64,000 nt of DNA from Azospirillum sp. TSH100 (GCF_004923295.1 NZ_CP039637.1:62001-126000); one strand, 5' to 3'; shown: positions 1 through 8,831, numbered from the stretch's first letter. Notes: generated by a model not told the origin, from the letters alone. Program-made: numbers and translations.

Positions 1-669
1 CTCGTCACCAGTTACGAGCAGGGCCGCAAGTGGCGCACCGCCCCGATCGGCGAGGAGATGAGCCGCATCCTCGACCAGAAGGGGGTCAAGCTGCTGACCT
101 GGATCTGGCAGGCCGGCGGCACCGCGTCGCGCGCCGGGGCGGTGATGAACCCCGACGACGTCAAGGGCATGAAGATCCGCGGCGGCAGCCGCGAGATGGA
201 CATGATGCTGAAGGCCGCCGGGGCGGCGGTCAGCACGATCCCGTCGAACGAGCTTTACGCCGGCATGCAGACCGGCGCGGTGGACGCCGCCATCACCTCC
301 TCCACCAGCCTGATCTCCTTCAAGCTGGAGGAGCTGTCGAAGCATCTGACGGTGCCCCGCGCCCACAGCTATTGGTTCATGATGGAACCGCTGATGATGT
401 CGAAGACCATCTTCGACGGACTGACACCCGACCAGCGCAAGGTGATCGAGGACGTCGGGCTGGAGATGGAGGAGTTCGGCTACAAGGCCGCCCGCGAGGA
501 TGACGAGCGGATCGCCGCCATCTACGGCAAGGCCGGGGTCGCCACCGCCGACATGACCGCAGAGGCGGTCGGCCGCTGGACCGCGATCGCCCGCGACACC
601 GCCTGGAAGGATTTCTCCGAACGCGTCAAGGACGGCGCCCGTCTGCTGAAGCTGGCGGAGCAGGTCTGA
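1..669 (+). CDS. TRAP transporter substrate-binding protein, DctP family (5' partial)
   Basis: This is the last 222 residues of a periplasmic TRAP solute-binding protein; the start and signal peptide lie left of the window. The typical second-half DctP pattern is visible: KGMKIRGGSREMDMMLKAAG, then LYAGMQTGAVDAAIT, then the PLMMSKTIFDGLTPDQR helix. It would deliver its ligand to the DctQ/DctM pair that follows with a 1-base stop/start overlap (TGATG). Malonyl-CoA synthetase and decarboxylase lie downstream. Rhizobia have a malonate TRAP system (MatPQM) in the same setting, so malonate or a close dicarboxylate is the inferred ligand. The family is clear; the substrate is inferred from neighbours. 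Confidence 0.9.
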   Translation, partial: LVTSYEQGRKWRTAPIGEEMSRILDQKGVKLLTWIWQAGGTASRAGAVMNPDDVKGMKIRGGSREMDMMLKAAGAAVSTIPSNELYAGMQTGAVDAAITSSTSLISFKLEELSKHLTVPRAHSYWFMMEPLMMSKTIFDGLTPDQRKVIEDVGLEMEEFGYKAAREDDERIAAIYGKAGVATADMTAEAVGRWTAIARDTAWKDFSERVKDGARLLKLAEQV

Positions 670-1229
670 TGTCGACGGCGGAACGCAATCTGATCCTGGG
701 ATCCGGGGCGGAGCCGGTCCTGCATTCCCCAGCGCTGCGGGCGGTCGGACGGCTGATGACCCTGATCAACCGTCTGGTGGTGATCGTCTGCGCTGTGGCG
801 GTGGTCGCCGCCGGGCTGGTGCTGACGCACGAGGCGGTGGTGCGTTACGCGTTCCATCATCCCGCCGACTGGCAGGACGAGATGGCGGTGTTCCTGCTGG
901 TCGGGGCGACCTTCATGTCGGCCGCCTGGGTGCAGGCCCGGCGCGGCCACGTCGCCATCGACGCGATTGCCGAACTGCTGCCGCCCGCGGCGGAGAAGGT
1001 CCGGCGCTTCCTGGCCGACGTCGCTTCCTTTGCGTTCTGCACCTTCTTTTCCTGGAAATCCTGGACCCTGTTCCATGAGGCGTGGGAGGACGGCACGGTG
1101 ACGCAATCCGCCTGGGCGCCGCCGCTGTGGATCCCCTATTCGCTGATGGCGGTCGGCATGTCGCTGCTTGCCGTCCAGCTTCTGCTGCAAATTCTCGACC
1201 GGCTGCTGCCGGATGGGGAGGCACGGTGA
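669..1229 (+). CDS. TRAP transporter small permease (DctQ type)
   Basis: A 186-residue inner-membrane protein with four predicted hydrophobic segments, near residues 34-54, 76-92, 115-135 and 155-175, the usual DctQ layout. The motif WQDEMAVFLLVGATFMSAAW between the second and third segments is typical of the family. Its start overlaps the binding-protein stop by one base and its stop overlaps the dctM start in the same way, so all three are translationally coupled. DctQ supports the large permease in sodium-driven uptake. Malonate is the likely substrate because of the downstream enzymes. Confidence 0.9.
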   Translation: MSTAERNLILGSGAEPVLHSPALRAVGRLMTLINRLVVIVCAVAVVAAGLVLTHEAVVRYAFHHPADWQDEMAVFLLVGATFMSAAWVQARRGHVAIDAIAELLPPAAEKVRRFLADVASFAFCTFFSWKSWTLFHEAWEDGTVTQSAWAPPLWIPYSLMAVGMSLLAVQLLLQILDRLLPDGEAR

Positions 1230-2566
1230 TGGGTGCTCTCGAACTCGGCCTGCTCTATGGGGCGGCCACCTTCGGCGTGCTGTTCGCCGGCATTCCGATC
1301 GCCTTCGCGCTGGGGCTGGTGGCGACCTTGTTCATGATGGTGTTCATGCCGGCCGCCTCGCTCGACACCGTCGCCCAGAACGTCTACGAGGAGATGGCGA
1401 GCATCACCCTGCTGACCATCCCGCTGTTCATCCTGAAGGGGGCGGCGATCGGCAAGTCGCGGGCGGGCGCCGATCTCTATTCGGCCCTGCACGCCTGGCT
1501 GCACAAGGTGCCGGGCGGCCTCGGCGTCGCCAACGTCTTCGCCTGCGGCCTGTTCGCCGCGATGGCGGGGTCCAGCCCCGCCACCTGCTCGGCCATCGGC
1601 AGCGCCGGCATTCCCGAGATGCGGCGGCGCGGCTATTCCGGCGGATTCGCGGCCGGCATCATCGCGGCCGGCGGCACGCTCGGCATCCTGTTGCCGCCCT
1701 CGATCACCATGATCCTCTACGCGGTCGCCGCCGAGCAGTCGCTGGGCCGGCTGTTCCTCGCTGGGATCGGGCCGGGCGTGCTGCTGGTGGTGCTGTTCGC
1801 CGTCTACGCCGTGCTGCGCTTCCGCAAGGAGAAGGCGATGGCGCTGGCCGAGGGACGGCACGACTCCCCGCTGCTGGCGGAGGAGCATTTCACCACGCGG
1901 GAGAAGCTGTCCTCCCTGCCGCGGGTGCTGCCCTTCGTCGTGCTGCTGACCGGCGTCATGGTGGCGCTCTACGGCGGCTTCGCCACCCCGTCGGAGACCG
2001 CCGGGCTGGGGGCCGTGCTGGCCCTGGCCCTGGTCGCCGTGGTCTACGGGGCCTACAGGCTCGACAATCTCGGGCTGATGCTGACCTCGACGCTGCGGGA
2101 ATCGACGATGCTGATGATGATCATCGGCATGTCGCTGCTCTATTCCTACGTGATGAGCTACCTGCACATCAGCCAGAGCGCGGCGCAGGCCATCGTCGCC
2201 ATGAACCTGTCGCGCTGGGTGCTGCTGGCCGCCATCCTGCTGATGGTGGTGGTGCTGGGCTTCTTCCTGCCGCCGGTGTCGATCATCCTGATGACCGCGC
2301 CGATCATCCTGCCGCCGCTGCGCGCCGCCGGCTTCGACCTGATCTGGTTCGGCGTCATCATGATGGTGGTGATGGAGATGGGGCTGATCCATCCGCCGGT
2401 CGGCCTGAACATCTTCGTCATCAAGAACATCGCGCCGGACATTCCACTGAAGGACGTGATCTGGGGCGTGATGCCCTTCGTCGGGCTGATGATCCTGTGC
2501 GTCGTGCTGCTGTGCGTCTTCCCGCAGATCGCGACGGCCCTGCCGACCTGGGTCTATGGCGGCTGA
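1229..2566 (+). CDS. TRAP transporter large permease (DctM type)
   Basis: A 445-residue polytopic membrane protein and the transport channel of the TRAP system. I chose the ATG at 1229, which overlaps the dctQ stop; the reading frame stays open further upstream but only inside dctQ. Family signatures include AGSSPATCSAIGSAGIPEM near residue 110, the GGTLGILLPPSITMILYA stretch, FATPSETAGLGAVLALAL, and the C-terminal MEMGLIHPPVGLNIFVI. About twelve hydrophobic segments fit the family. It forms one transcription unit with the two genes before it. Confidence 0.93.
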   Translation: MGALELGLLYGAATFGVLFAGIPIAFALGLVATLFMMVFMPAASLDTVAQNVYEEMASITLLTIPLFILKGAAIGKSRAGADLYSALHAWLHKVPGGLGVANVFACGLFAAMAGSSPATCSAIGSAGIPEMRRRGYSGGFAAGIIAAGGTLGILLPPSITMILYAVAAEQSLGRLFLAGIGPGVLLVVLFAVYAVLRFRKEKAMALAEGRHDSPLLAEEHFTTREKLSSLPRVLPFVVLLTGVMVALYGGFATPSETAGLGAVLALALVAVVYGAYRLDNLGLMLTSTLRESTMLMMIIGMSLLYSYVMSYLHISQSAAQAIVAMNLSRWVLLAAILLMVVVLGFFLPPVSIILMTAPIILPPLRAAGFDLIWFGVIMMVVMEMGLIHPPVGLNIFVIKNIAPDIPLKDVIWGVMPFVGLMILCVVLLCVFPQIATALPTWVYGG

Positions 2567-2618
2567 CCGGCCGCGCCCGCGAAATCTCCCAAAATTCACG
2601 AAAACGGGGACCGATCCC

Positions 2619-3653
2619 ATGCTCCTCCAGCATCGCGCCGCGCGCCGCGGCGGACTGCGCGCCCTGCTCGCCGCCGCCTTCTGCTCCGGTCTGGCGCTCG
2701 CCACCGGATCCGCGATGGCGCAGACCGCCGAGCCATCCGAAAGGGCGACCTACCCGAGCCGGGTCGAACTGCACGCCATTCCCAGCCTGACGCTCAGCGA
2801 TTCCCAGTTCCTCAGGGGCGAGGCCGACGCCGGCAAGCCGGTGACGGTGGCCGGGGAGTTCCGGGTGGCGCAGGGCGACGGCAAGCTGCCGGTCGCGGTG
2901 CTGATGCACGGCTCCGGCGGGGTGGGACCGAACGTCGAGATGTGGGCGCGCCTGCTCAACGCCAACGGCATTTCGACCTTCGCCATCGACGGCTTCACCG
3001 GGCGGGGCATCGTCAGCACCTCGGCCAATCAGGCGCAACTGGGGCGGCTGAACCTGATCGTCGACATCTATCATTCGCTGGAGATCCTGGCCAAACATCC
3101 CCGCGTCGATCCCAAGCGGATCGTCCTGATCGGCTTCTCGCGCGGCGGGCAGGCCGCCTTCTATGCCTCGCTGGAGCGCTTCCACCAGCTTTGGAACCGG
3201 TCCGGCATCGACTTCGCCGGCTACATTCCCTTCTATGCGGATTGCTCGACCCGCTACATCGACGATACCAAGGTGGTGAAGCGGCCGATCCGGCTGGTCC
3301 ATGGCGAGGCCGACGACTACAACCCGCTGCGCACCTGCGCCGCCCAGGCCGACCGGCTGAAGGCCGCCGGGGCGGACATCACGCTGACCACCTATCCCGG
3401 CGCGCATCACGGCTTCGACACCCCGATCATGGACGGCCCGGTGGTTTCCGCGGCGTCCCAAACGGTGCGCAACTGCCGGATCGAGGAACGCGAACCGGGC
3501 GCCCTGATCAATGCCGAGACCAACGCCCCCTTCAGCTACCAGGACGCCTGCGTCCAGAAGGGACCCAATGTCGGCGGCGATCCGGCGGGCCGGGCGGCGG
3601 CGCGGGTGGCGGTGCTCGACATGGTCAAGGCGATCATCGCCTCGCCGCCCTGA
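2619..3653 (+). CDS. exported dienelactone-hydrolase-like alpha/beta hydrolase
   Basis: A 344-residue alpha/beta hydrolase with an N-terminal signal peptide (twin-Arg-like RRGG, then a hydrophobic run ending at SAMAQ). The nucleophile elbow is GFSRGG, the acid is probably the Asp in HGEADDYN and the base the second His in GAHHGFD, so the triad looks complete. Several cysteines in the mature part suit a periplasmic enzyme. I chose the ATG at 2619 because the signal peptide starts there and GGGGA lies upstream. It lies between the TRAP genes and matB, all co-directional, so it may release a dicarboxylate from an ester or amide before uptake. That role is inference. Confidence 0.8.
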   Translation: MLLQHRAARRGGLRALLAAAFCSGLALATGSAMAQTAEPSERATYPSRVELHAIPSLTLSDSQFLRGEADAGKPVTVAGEFRVAQGDGKLPVAVLMHGSGGVGPNVEMWARLLNANGISTFAIDGFTGRGIVSTSANQAQLGRLNLIVDIYHSLEILAKHPRVDPKRIVLIGFSRGGQAAFYASLERFHQLWNRSGIDFAGYIPFYADCSTRYIDDTKVVKRPIRLVHGEADDYNPLRTCAAQADRLKAAGADITLTTYPGAHHGFDTPIMDGPVVSAASQTVRNCRIEEREPGALINAETNAPFSYQDACVQKGPNVGGDPAGRAAARVAVLDMVKAIIASPP

Positions 3654-3689
3654 GATCGGGCAGGTCTCTTCACCCTCCCCCCAGAAACC

Positions 3690-3712
3690 GCCGGCCCGCA
3701 AACAGGGCCGGC
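3690..3712 (+). other. intergenic hairpin between the hydrolase gene and matB
   Basis: GCCGGCCC and GGGCCGGC form an 8-bp perfect stem around a 7-base loop, 37 bases after the hydrolase stop and 27 bases before the matB start. No T-run follows. It may be an mRNA-stabilising or attenuating structure that sets transporter against enzyme levels; its function is unknown. Confidence 0.45.
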
Positions 3713-3739
3713 TCCCTGCCCGCAGGAACGGGATCGACC

Positions 3740-5284
3740 ATGACCGGACATCGCTCTGCCAATTTCTACGATCTCGCCGCCGCCCGCTTCCCGGCCGACA
3801 CCCAGTCCCCCTTCATCGAGCTGGAGTCGGGCGTCCGCTACAGCTACGGCGATCTGGTCGCCATCAGCGGGCGCTATGCCCGCCTGCTGGCCGATCTCGG
3901 CGTGGTCAAGGGCGACCGGGTGGCGGTCCAGGTGGAGAAGTCGCCGGAAGCGGTCTTCCTCTATCTCGCCTGCCTGCGCGCGGGAGCGGCGTACCTGCCG
4001 CTGAACACCGCATACACCAGGGCGGAAATCGCCTACTTCCTCGGCGACGCCCAGCCGCGGATCTTCGTCTGCGACCCCGCCAAGGCCGAGTCCCTGGCCG
4101 AGGTGGCGGCGGAAGCCGGCGTCGGCGCCGTGCTGACGCTGGGAGCCAAGGGGGAGGGAACCCTGTCGGAGCGGGCCGCCGGCCTTGGTTCGGCCTTCGA
4201 CACGGTGGCCTGCGGGCCGGACGATCTGGCGGCGATCCTCTACACCTCCGGCACCACCGGGCGGTCGAAGGGGGCGATGCTGACCCATCGCAACATCGGC
4301 TCCAACGCCGCGACGCTGCATCGGGTCTGGGGCTTCCGTCCCGACGACGTGCTGCTGCATGCGCTGCCGATCTTCCATACCCACGGGCTGTTCGTCGCGA
4401 TCAACTGCACGCTGATGAACGGCTCCGCCATGCTGTTCCTGCCGAAGTTCGACGCCGACGCGGTGTTCCGCCTGCTGCCGCGAGCCAGCGTGATGATGGG
4501 GGTGCCGACCTTCTACACCCGGATGCTGGCCGAAGAGCGGCTGACGCGGGAGGGAACCGCCCACATGCGGCTGTTCGTCTCCGGCTCCGCTCCGCTGCTG
4601 GCCGACACCCACCGCGAATTCCGCGAGCGCACCGGCCATGCCATCCTGGAGCGCTACGGCATGACCGAGACCTGCATGATCACCTCCAACCCGCTGGAGG
4701 GCGACCGCATCCCCGGCACCGTCGGTTTCCCCCTGCCGGAGGTCGCGGTGCGCGTCGCCGACGAGAAGAGCGGGCAGCCGGTGGCGGATGGCGAGATCGG
4801 CGTGATCGAGGTGAAGGGACCCAACGTGTTTTCCGGCTATTGGCGGATGCCGGAAAAGACGGCGCAGGAGTTCCGCGCCGATGGTTTCTTCATCACCGGC
4901 GATGTCGGCCGGATCGACGGGCGCGGCTATGTCCACATCATCGGCCGTGCCAAGGATCTGGTGATCTCCGGCGGCTTCAACGTCTACCCCAAGGAGGTCG
5001 AGACGGTGATCGACGCCATCGACGGGGTGGTGGAGTCCGCGGTGGTCGGGGTGCCGCATCCCGATTTCGGCGAGGCGGTGGTCGCCGTCGTCCTGCGCAA
5101 GCCGGGTCTCGCAGCACCCGACGATGCGGCGGTGATCCGCATCTGCAGGGAGCAGCTCGCCAACTTCAAGGTGCCCAAGGCGGTGGTCTTCAGCGACGAG
5201 CTGCCGCGCAACACCATGGGCAAGGTGCAGAAGAACCTGCTGCGCGAAGCCCACAAGGGGCTGTTCGACCGGCACGCGGCCTGA
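3740..5284 (+). CDS. matB: malonyl-CoA synthetase (malonate--CoA ligase)
   Basis: A 514-residue ANL-superfamily acyl-CoA synthetase that makes malonyl-CoA from malonate, CoA and ATP. Visible motifs in order: P-loop YTSGTTGRSKGAMLTHRN (near residue 170), ERYGMTETCM, the hinge TGDVGRIDGRGYVHIIGR, and the catalytic Lys in PRNTMGKVQKNLLRE near the C-terminus. Length and the LPIFHTHGLFVAINCTL stretch match MatB enzymes. The ATG at 3740 begins a typical N-terminus; the frame is open much further upstream but only antisense or out of frame to the hydrolase. The decarboxylase follows 34 bases later, giving a malonate to acetyl-CoA route. Confidence 0.93.
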   Translation: MTGHRSANFYDLAAARFPADTQSPFIELESGVRYSYGDLVAISGRYARLLADLGVVKGDRVAVQVEKSPEAVFLYLACLRAGAAYLPLNTAYTRAEIAYFLGDAQPRIFVCDPAKAESLAEVAAEAGVGAVLTLGAKGEGTLSERAAGLGSAFDTVACGPDDLAAILYTSGTTGRSKGAMLTHRNIGSNAATLHRVWGFRPDDVLLHALPIFHTHGLFVAINCTLMNGSAMLFLPKFDADAVFRLLPRASVMMGVPTFYTRMLAEERLTREGTAHMRLFVSGSAPLLADTHREFRERTGHAILERYGMTETCMITSNPLEGDRIPGTVGFPLPEVAVRVADEKSGQPVADGEIGVIEVKGPNVFSGYWRMPEKTAQEFRADGFFITGDVGRIDGRGYVHIIGRAKDLVISGGFNVYPKEVETVIDAIDGVVESAVVGVPHPDFGEAVVAVVLRKPGLAAPDDAAVIRICREQLANFKVPKAVVFSDELPRNTMGKVQKNLLREAHKGLFDRHAA

Positions 5285-5318
5285 CCGGACCGGATGGCCT
5301 GACAGGCGGGAGAGGGCG

Positions 5319-6695
5319 ATGATGGACGGGAAGTTCTTCGGCGACCTGCTGCAAACCATCGCCGACCGCGGACGGGCGCTGATCCGGCCGCAGAAGGGCG
5401 GCACCGGGCCGGCCCTTTCGCCACCCGACCTGATCGGGCTGTGTCAGGCGCTGCTCTCCGGCCGCGGCGAGGCGTCGGGCGTCGCCTTGGCGCAGGACGT
5501 GTTCGCCCGTTACCGCGCCCTGGGTCCGGAGGATCGGCGGCAGTTCCTGGCCACCCTGGCGGAGCGGTTCGGCCCCGACCGCAAGCGGCTTGAGAAGGCA
5601 ATCGCCGATTATGCCGCCGACCCCGACGACCGCAGGGCCATCGAGTTGCACGTCGCCGCCGAGCCGCGCCGGCAGGAGCTGTTCCGCCGCCTGAACCTGG
5701 CCCCCGACGGCACCCATGCGCTGGTCCGCATGCGGGAGGAGGCGTTGCGCGACGCAGCGGCGATTCCCGGCTACGAGGCGGTGGACGCCGACTTCACCCA
5801 CCTGTTCTCCTCCTGGTTCAACCGCGGCTTCCTGGTGCTGCGGCGGATCGACTGGTCCACCCCGGCCAACATCCTGCAAAAGATCATCCGCTACGAGGCG
5901 GTCCACGCCATCCATGATTGGGAGGATCTGCGCCGCCGGCTGGAGCCGCCCGACCGCCGCTGCTTCGCCTTCTTCCACCCCCAACTGGTGGACGAGCCGC
6001 TGATCTTCGTCGAGGTGGCGCTGACCCGCCAGATCTCCTCTTCGATCTCCGAAGTGCTGTCGGAGGAGCGCAGCCCGATCGAAGCCGATCAGGCGACCAC
6101 GGCGATCTTCTATTCGATTTCCAACTGCCAGGAGGGGCTGCGCGGCATCTCCTTCGGCAATTTCCTGATCAAGCAGGTGGTGCTGGAGCTGAGCCGCGAC
6201 CTGCCGGGGCTCAGGACCTTCGTCACGCTGTCGCCGGTGCCCGGCTTCGCCGGCTGGCTGGCGCGGGAGCGGGCGAAGGAGGACGGGCTGCTGTCGGCCG
6301 AGGAGCGGGTGCGGCTGGCGATCCTCGACAATCCCGGCTGGCATGCCGATCCGGCGGTGGCGGAGGGCATGCGCGCCCTGCTGGAGTCCGTCGCCGCCCG
6401 CTATTTCCTCAAGGCCAAGGCGCCGAACCGCCGCCCTGTCGATCCGGTCGCCCGTTTCCACCTCGGCAACGGTGCGCGGCTGGAGCGGATCAACCCGATG
6501 GGCGATCTGTCGCCCAAGGGGCTGAAGCAGGCGCACGGGCTGATGGTCAACTACCTCTACGACCTGCGTACCATCGAGCGGAACCACGAAAGCTATGCCG
6601 AACATGGCAAGGTCGCCGCCTCCGCCGCGGTGGAGAAGCTGCTGACCGGCGATCCGGCAGCCTCCTCCCCCGCTCCGGTCACCGAGCGCGCCTGA
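5319..6695 (+). CDS. matA: malonyl-CoA decarboxylase
   Basis: A 458-residue malonyl-CoA decarboxylase that converts malonyl-CoA to acetyl-CoA and CO2. It has the all-helical N-terminal domain (about residues 1-170) followed by the GNAT-like catalytic domain. Recognisable segments are FHPQLVDEPLIFVEVALT, SISNCQEGLRGISFGNFLIK, the SPVPGFAGWL segment, and the final DPVARFHLGNGARLERINPM. GGGAGAGGG stands just before the double ATG at 5319. With the upstream ligase and TRAP transporter it completes a rhizobial-type mat cluster in which a TRAP system takes the place of MatC. Confidence 0.93.
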   Translation: MMDGKFFGDLLQTIADRGRALIRPQKGGTGPALSPPDLIGLCQALLSGRGEASGVALAQDVFARYRALGPEDRRQFLATLAERFGPDRKRLEKAIADYAADPDDRRAIELHVAAEPRRQELFRRLNLAPDGTHALVRMREEALRDAAAIPGYEAVDADFTHLFSSWFNRGFLVLRRIDWSTPANILQKIIRYEAVHAIHDWEDLRRRLEPPDRRCFAFFHPQLVDEPLIFVEVALTRQISSSISEVLSEERSPIEADQATTAIFYSISNCQEGLRGISFGNFLIKQVVLELSRDLPGLRTFVTLSPVPGFAGWLARERAKEDGLLSAEERVRLAILDNPGWHADPAVAEGMRALLESVAARYFLKAKAPNRRPVDPVARFHLGNGARLERINPMGDLSPKGLKQAHGLMVNYLYDLRTIERNHESYAEHGKVAASAAVEKLLTGDPAASSPAPVTERA

Positions 6696-6752
6696 CGGGG
6701 GCAGGAGGCTGCTGCCAGGGTGCCGGCCGCCGGATTGGCATGGCAGGGTGCC

Positions 6753-6787
6753 GGACATGAGCACGAGGTCCATCCTGTCTCATGTCC
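6753..6787. other. inverted repeat downstream of matA
   Basis: GGACATGAG and CTCATGTCC form a 9-bp perfect inverted repeat with a 17-base spacer, 58 bases after the matA stop and 124 bases before the next start. There is no T-run, so a factor-independent terminator is doubtful. It could be an operator for the small secreted-protein gene. Confidence 0.4.
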
Positions 6788-6910
6788 TTGGGTGTCGAGT
6801 GCCCGTCTACAGCGAAGCGGTGGCGCATCCACAGCCTTAGGATTAAGGCACCCCACCACCCTGTTTATCAGGAAGCCGTAAGAGCGGCCGTAAGACGGGA
6901 GGTTTGGGAC

Positions 6911-7141
6911 ATGCGTTCGATCGTCGTTTCAGTGCTTGCCAGCCTGCTGCTGTGGTCTGTCTCCCCGGTGATGGCCGACACCGTCAAGAAAGTTCCCGAC
7001 GGAAATTTCGTCACGCGCGACAGCATCTTTAACCTGAACGGGTCGATCAGGAAGAATTCCAACGGTACCGGCTACGTTATTCGCGATGATCGATACAATA
7101 CGACCGGCCACATTAAAAAGAACTGCTCCGAAGATGGCTGA
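6911..7141 (+). CDS. small secreted protein with two copies of an RD-N-G-I-KN motif
   Basis: I do not recognise this 76-residue protein. Residues 1-22 form a clear signal peptide (positive start, hydrophobic core, cleavage after VMA). The mature part contains two copies of one pattern, FVTRDSIFNLNGSIRKN and YVIRDDRYNTTGHIKKN, that is V-x-R-D-x3-N-x2-G-x-I-x-K-N, separated by SNGTG. I chose the ATG at 6911 because of the signal peptide and the purine-rich GGGAGG upstream. The gene stands alone, and the DNA after it is unusually AT-rich. Repeats of this kind usually form short beta-hairpins; no function is assigned. Confidence 0.65.
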   Translation: MRSIVVSVLASLLLWSVSPVMADTVKKVPDGNFVTRDSIFNLNGSIRKNSNGTGYVIRDDRYNTTGHIKKNCSEDG

Positions 7142-7286
7142 GACATACTTGATCGAAATTTCAATACGATTGCAAAATTCGAAAAATTATTTCTAAGAAA
7201 GCAGCGTCGATGGCGGGCTGGCCGGATGATGGAACATCCGCTGGAATCTGTTCCGCGCCGTTCCATCCACCCGGCACCGGCCTCCC

Positions 7287-8189
7287 TTACGGTTGCCCGC
7301 TGCCGCCGGCCGCACCATAGACGTGGCCGGTGGTGAAGCTGGCATCCTCCGCCGCGAGCTGGACATAGATGCTGGCAAGCTCGGCCGGCTGGCCGGGGCG
7401 GCCGAAGGGGGTCTGGCCGCCGAACTGCTTCAGCTTCTCCTGGCTGGCGCCGCCGCTCACCTGCAAGGGGGTCCAGATCGGGCCGGGGGCCACGCCGTTG
7501 ACGCGGATGCCCTTGTACGCCAGCTGCTTGGCCAGCGACTTGACGTAATTCATCGTCGCCGCCTTGGTCTGGGCATAGGCGTACAGGTCCGGCGTCGGGT
7601 CGTAGGCCTGTTCCGACGTGGTGCCGATGATGACCGACCCCGGTTTCAGGTGGGGCAGGGCAGCCTTGATGATCCAGAAGGGGGCATAGATGTTGGTCTT
7701 CATCGTCGCGTCGAATTCCTCGCTGCTGATGTCGAGGATCGACGGAAAGGCCTGCTGGCGCGCCGCGTTGCAGACGAGGATGTCCAGCCCGCCCAGGCCG
7801 GCGACGGCATCGGCGACCAGCTTCTGGCAAAAGGCCTCGTCGCGCAGGTCGCCGGGGATCGCCACCGCCTTGCGGCCGGCCTCCTCGATCAGGGCGACGA
7901 CGTCCTGGGCGTCCGGCTCCTCGGTCGGGAAATAGTTGATGGCGACGTCGGCGCCCTCGCGGGCATAGGCGATGGCGGCGGCCCGGCCCATGCCGGAATC
8001 GCCGCCGGTGATCAGCGCCCTGCGCCCCGCCAGCCGGCCGGAACCCTTGTAGCTGGTCTCGCCATGGTCGGGCGGCGGGTCCATGTCGCGGGCCAGCCCC
8101 GGCCAGGGCTGCGACTGGCCGTTGAAGGGCGGGCGCGGGTATTTGCTGCGCGGGTCCTGCGGCGTGACGGTGTCGTCCTTGCGGTCCAT
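7287..8189 (-). CDS. short-chain dehydrogenase/reductase of the YghA/GSP39 type
   Basis: A 300-residue SDR with a long N-terminal extension typical of the stress-associated YghA/YhxD group. The cofactor motif is TGGDSGMGRA, the NAG-like motif appears as CNAARQ, and the catalytic Tyr and Lys are in YAYAQTK with the Ser in GTTSEQ. I chose the ATG at 8189 because AGGAGA stands 5 bases before it; an ATG at 8210 is in frame but lacks such a site. A GGTTGC-C-GCAACC palindrome lies upstream at 8264-8276. The substrate is unknown; aldehydes are likely for this group. Confidence 0.88.
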   Translation of the reverse strand: MDRKDDTVTPQDPRSKYPRPPFNGQSQPWPGLARDMDPPPDHGETSYKGSGRLAGRRALITGGDSGMGRAAAIAYAREGADVAINYFPTEEPDAQDVVALIEEAGRKAVAIPGDLRDEAFCQKLVADAVAGLGGLDILVCNAARQQAFPSILDISSEEFDATMKTNIYAPFWIIKAALPHLKPGSVIIGTTSEQAYDPTPDLYAYAQTKAATMNYVKSLAKQLAYKGIRVNGVAPGPIWTPLQVSGGASQEKLKQFGGQTPFGRPGQPAELASIYVQLAAEDASFTTGHVYGAAGGSGQP

Positions 8190-8300
8190 GGCTGTCTCCT
8201 GATCCGGCACGTCCGTGTGCGATGCGGTGATGCGTCACACAGAGAACCGGCCGGGTCGGGAATGGTTGCCGCAACCCTGACCTTCAGCCGCAGAGGTCCC

Positions 8301-8831
8301 TCAGCCGCACATGCCGCCGCAGCAGGATCCGTTGCGCCGGGCCAGCAGCCGCTCATAGGCGATGCTGACCACGCCGGCCGGGGGGATCACCCCTTGCAGC
8401 AGCGCCAGCACGTCGCCCTCCAGCGTGCCGGGCGGAATGTCCGTCACCTCGCAGACCGAGGCGCCGCTGCCATCCGGTCCCAGCCGCGCATCCGCCGCCG
8501 CGACCGTGACGTCGCCGTTGCGGGCGATGTGCACGCGCAGGCTGGTCGCCGCCGCCCCCTCGGGCCGGGCGATGCGCACCTGCCAGACTTCGGGCCCCTG
8601 TTGCAGATATTCCCAGGAGAATCCGGCGCCGAACAGGCTGAGCAGCTGGTGGTGCAGCGGGCGCGGGTCATGGTCGTTGACCAGCGAGAAGCCGTCGCCG
8701 GGCGTCAGATCCTGCACCGATGCGAAGATCAGCTGATGGCGCTGATAGGGCGGGATGGCGCGGAGATCGAGAACCGGTTCGGCCTGGGTGGAGTTGGCCG
8801 AGGCGGGTTTTGCGAGGGTGGTCGGCATCAT
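8301..8831 (-). CDS. DUF2249 domain protein with Cys-rich C-terminus
   Basis: A 176-residue cytoplasmic protein. Residues 20-90 match the DUF2249 pattern (LDLRAIPPYQRHQLIFASVQ, then GFSLVNDHDPRPLHHQL). DUF2249 proteins recur beside nitric-oxide and denitrification genes and have no settled biochemical role. The second half includes a region like metal-sulfur assembly proteins (VCEVTDIPPGTLEGDVLALL), and the chain ends CCGGMCG, a possible metal or redox site. It is probably the last gene of the DUF1858-hemerythrin-DUF2249 unit, 130 bases after the hemerythrin stop. Two ATG codons lie in tandem at 8831 and 8828. Confidence 0.78.
   Translation of the reverse strand: MMPTTLAKPASANSTQAEPVLDLRAIPPYQRHQLIFASVQDLTPGDGFSLVNDHDPRPLHHQLLSLFGAGFSWEYLQQGPEVWQVRIARPEGAAATSLRVHIARNGDVTVAAADARLGPDGSGASVCEVTDIPPGTLEGDVLALLQGVIPPAGVVSIAYERLLARRNGSCCGGMCG

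Noticed and set aside
1136..2704. long antisense frame across the TRAP permease gene
   Set aside because: It is a high-GC shadow frame rich in His, Gln and Arg. The sense strand has clear DctM motifs.
6782..6910. N-terminal extension of the small secreted protein
   Set aside because: It would bury the signal peptide 43 residues inside the protein; the ATG at 6911 has the ribosome site and gives a normal signal peptide.
8264..8276. GGTTGC-C-GCAACC palindrome as a terminator
   Set aside because: The loop would be a single base and no T-run follows, so a hairpin terminator is not feasible. An operator role is possible but unsupported.
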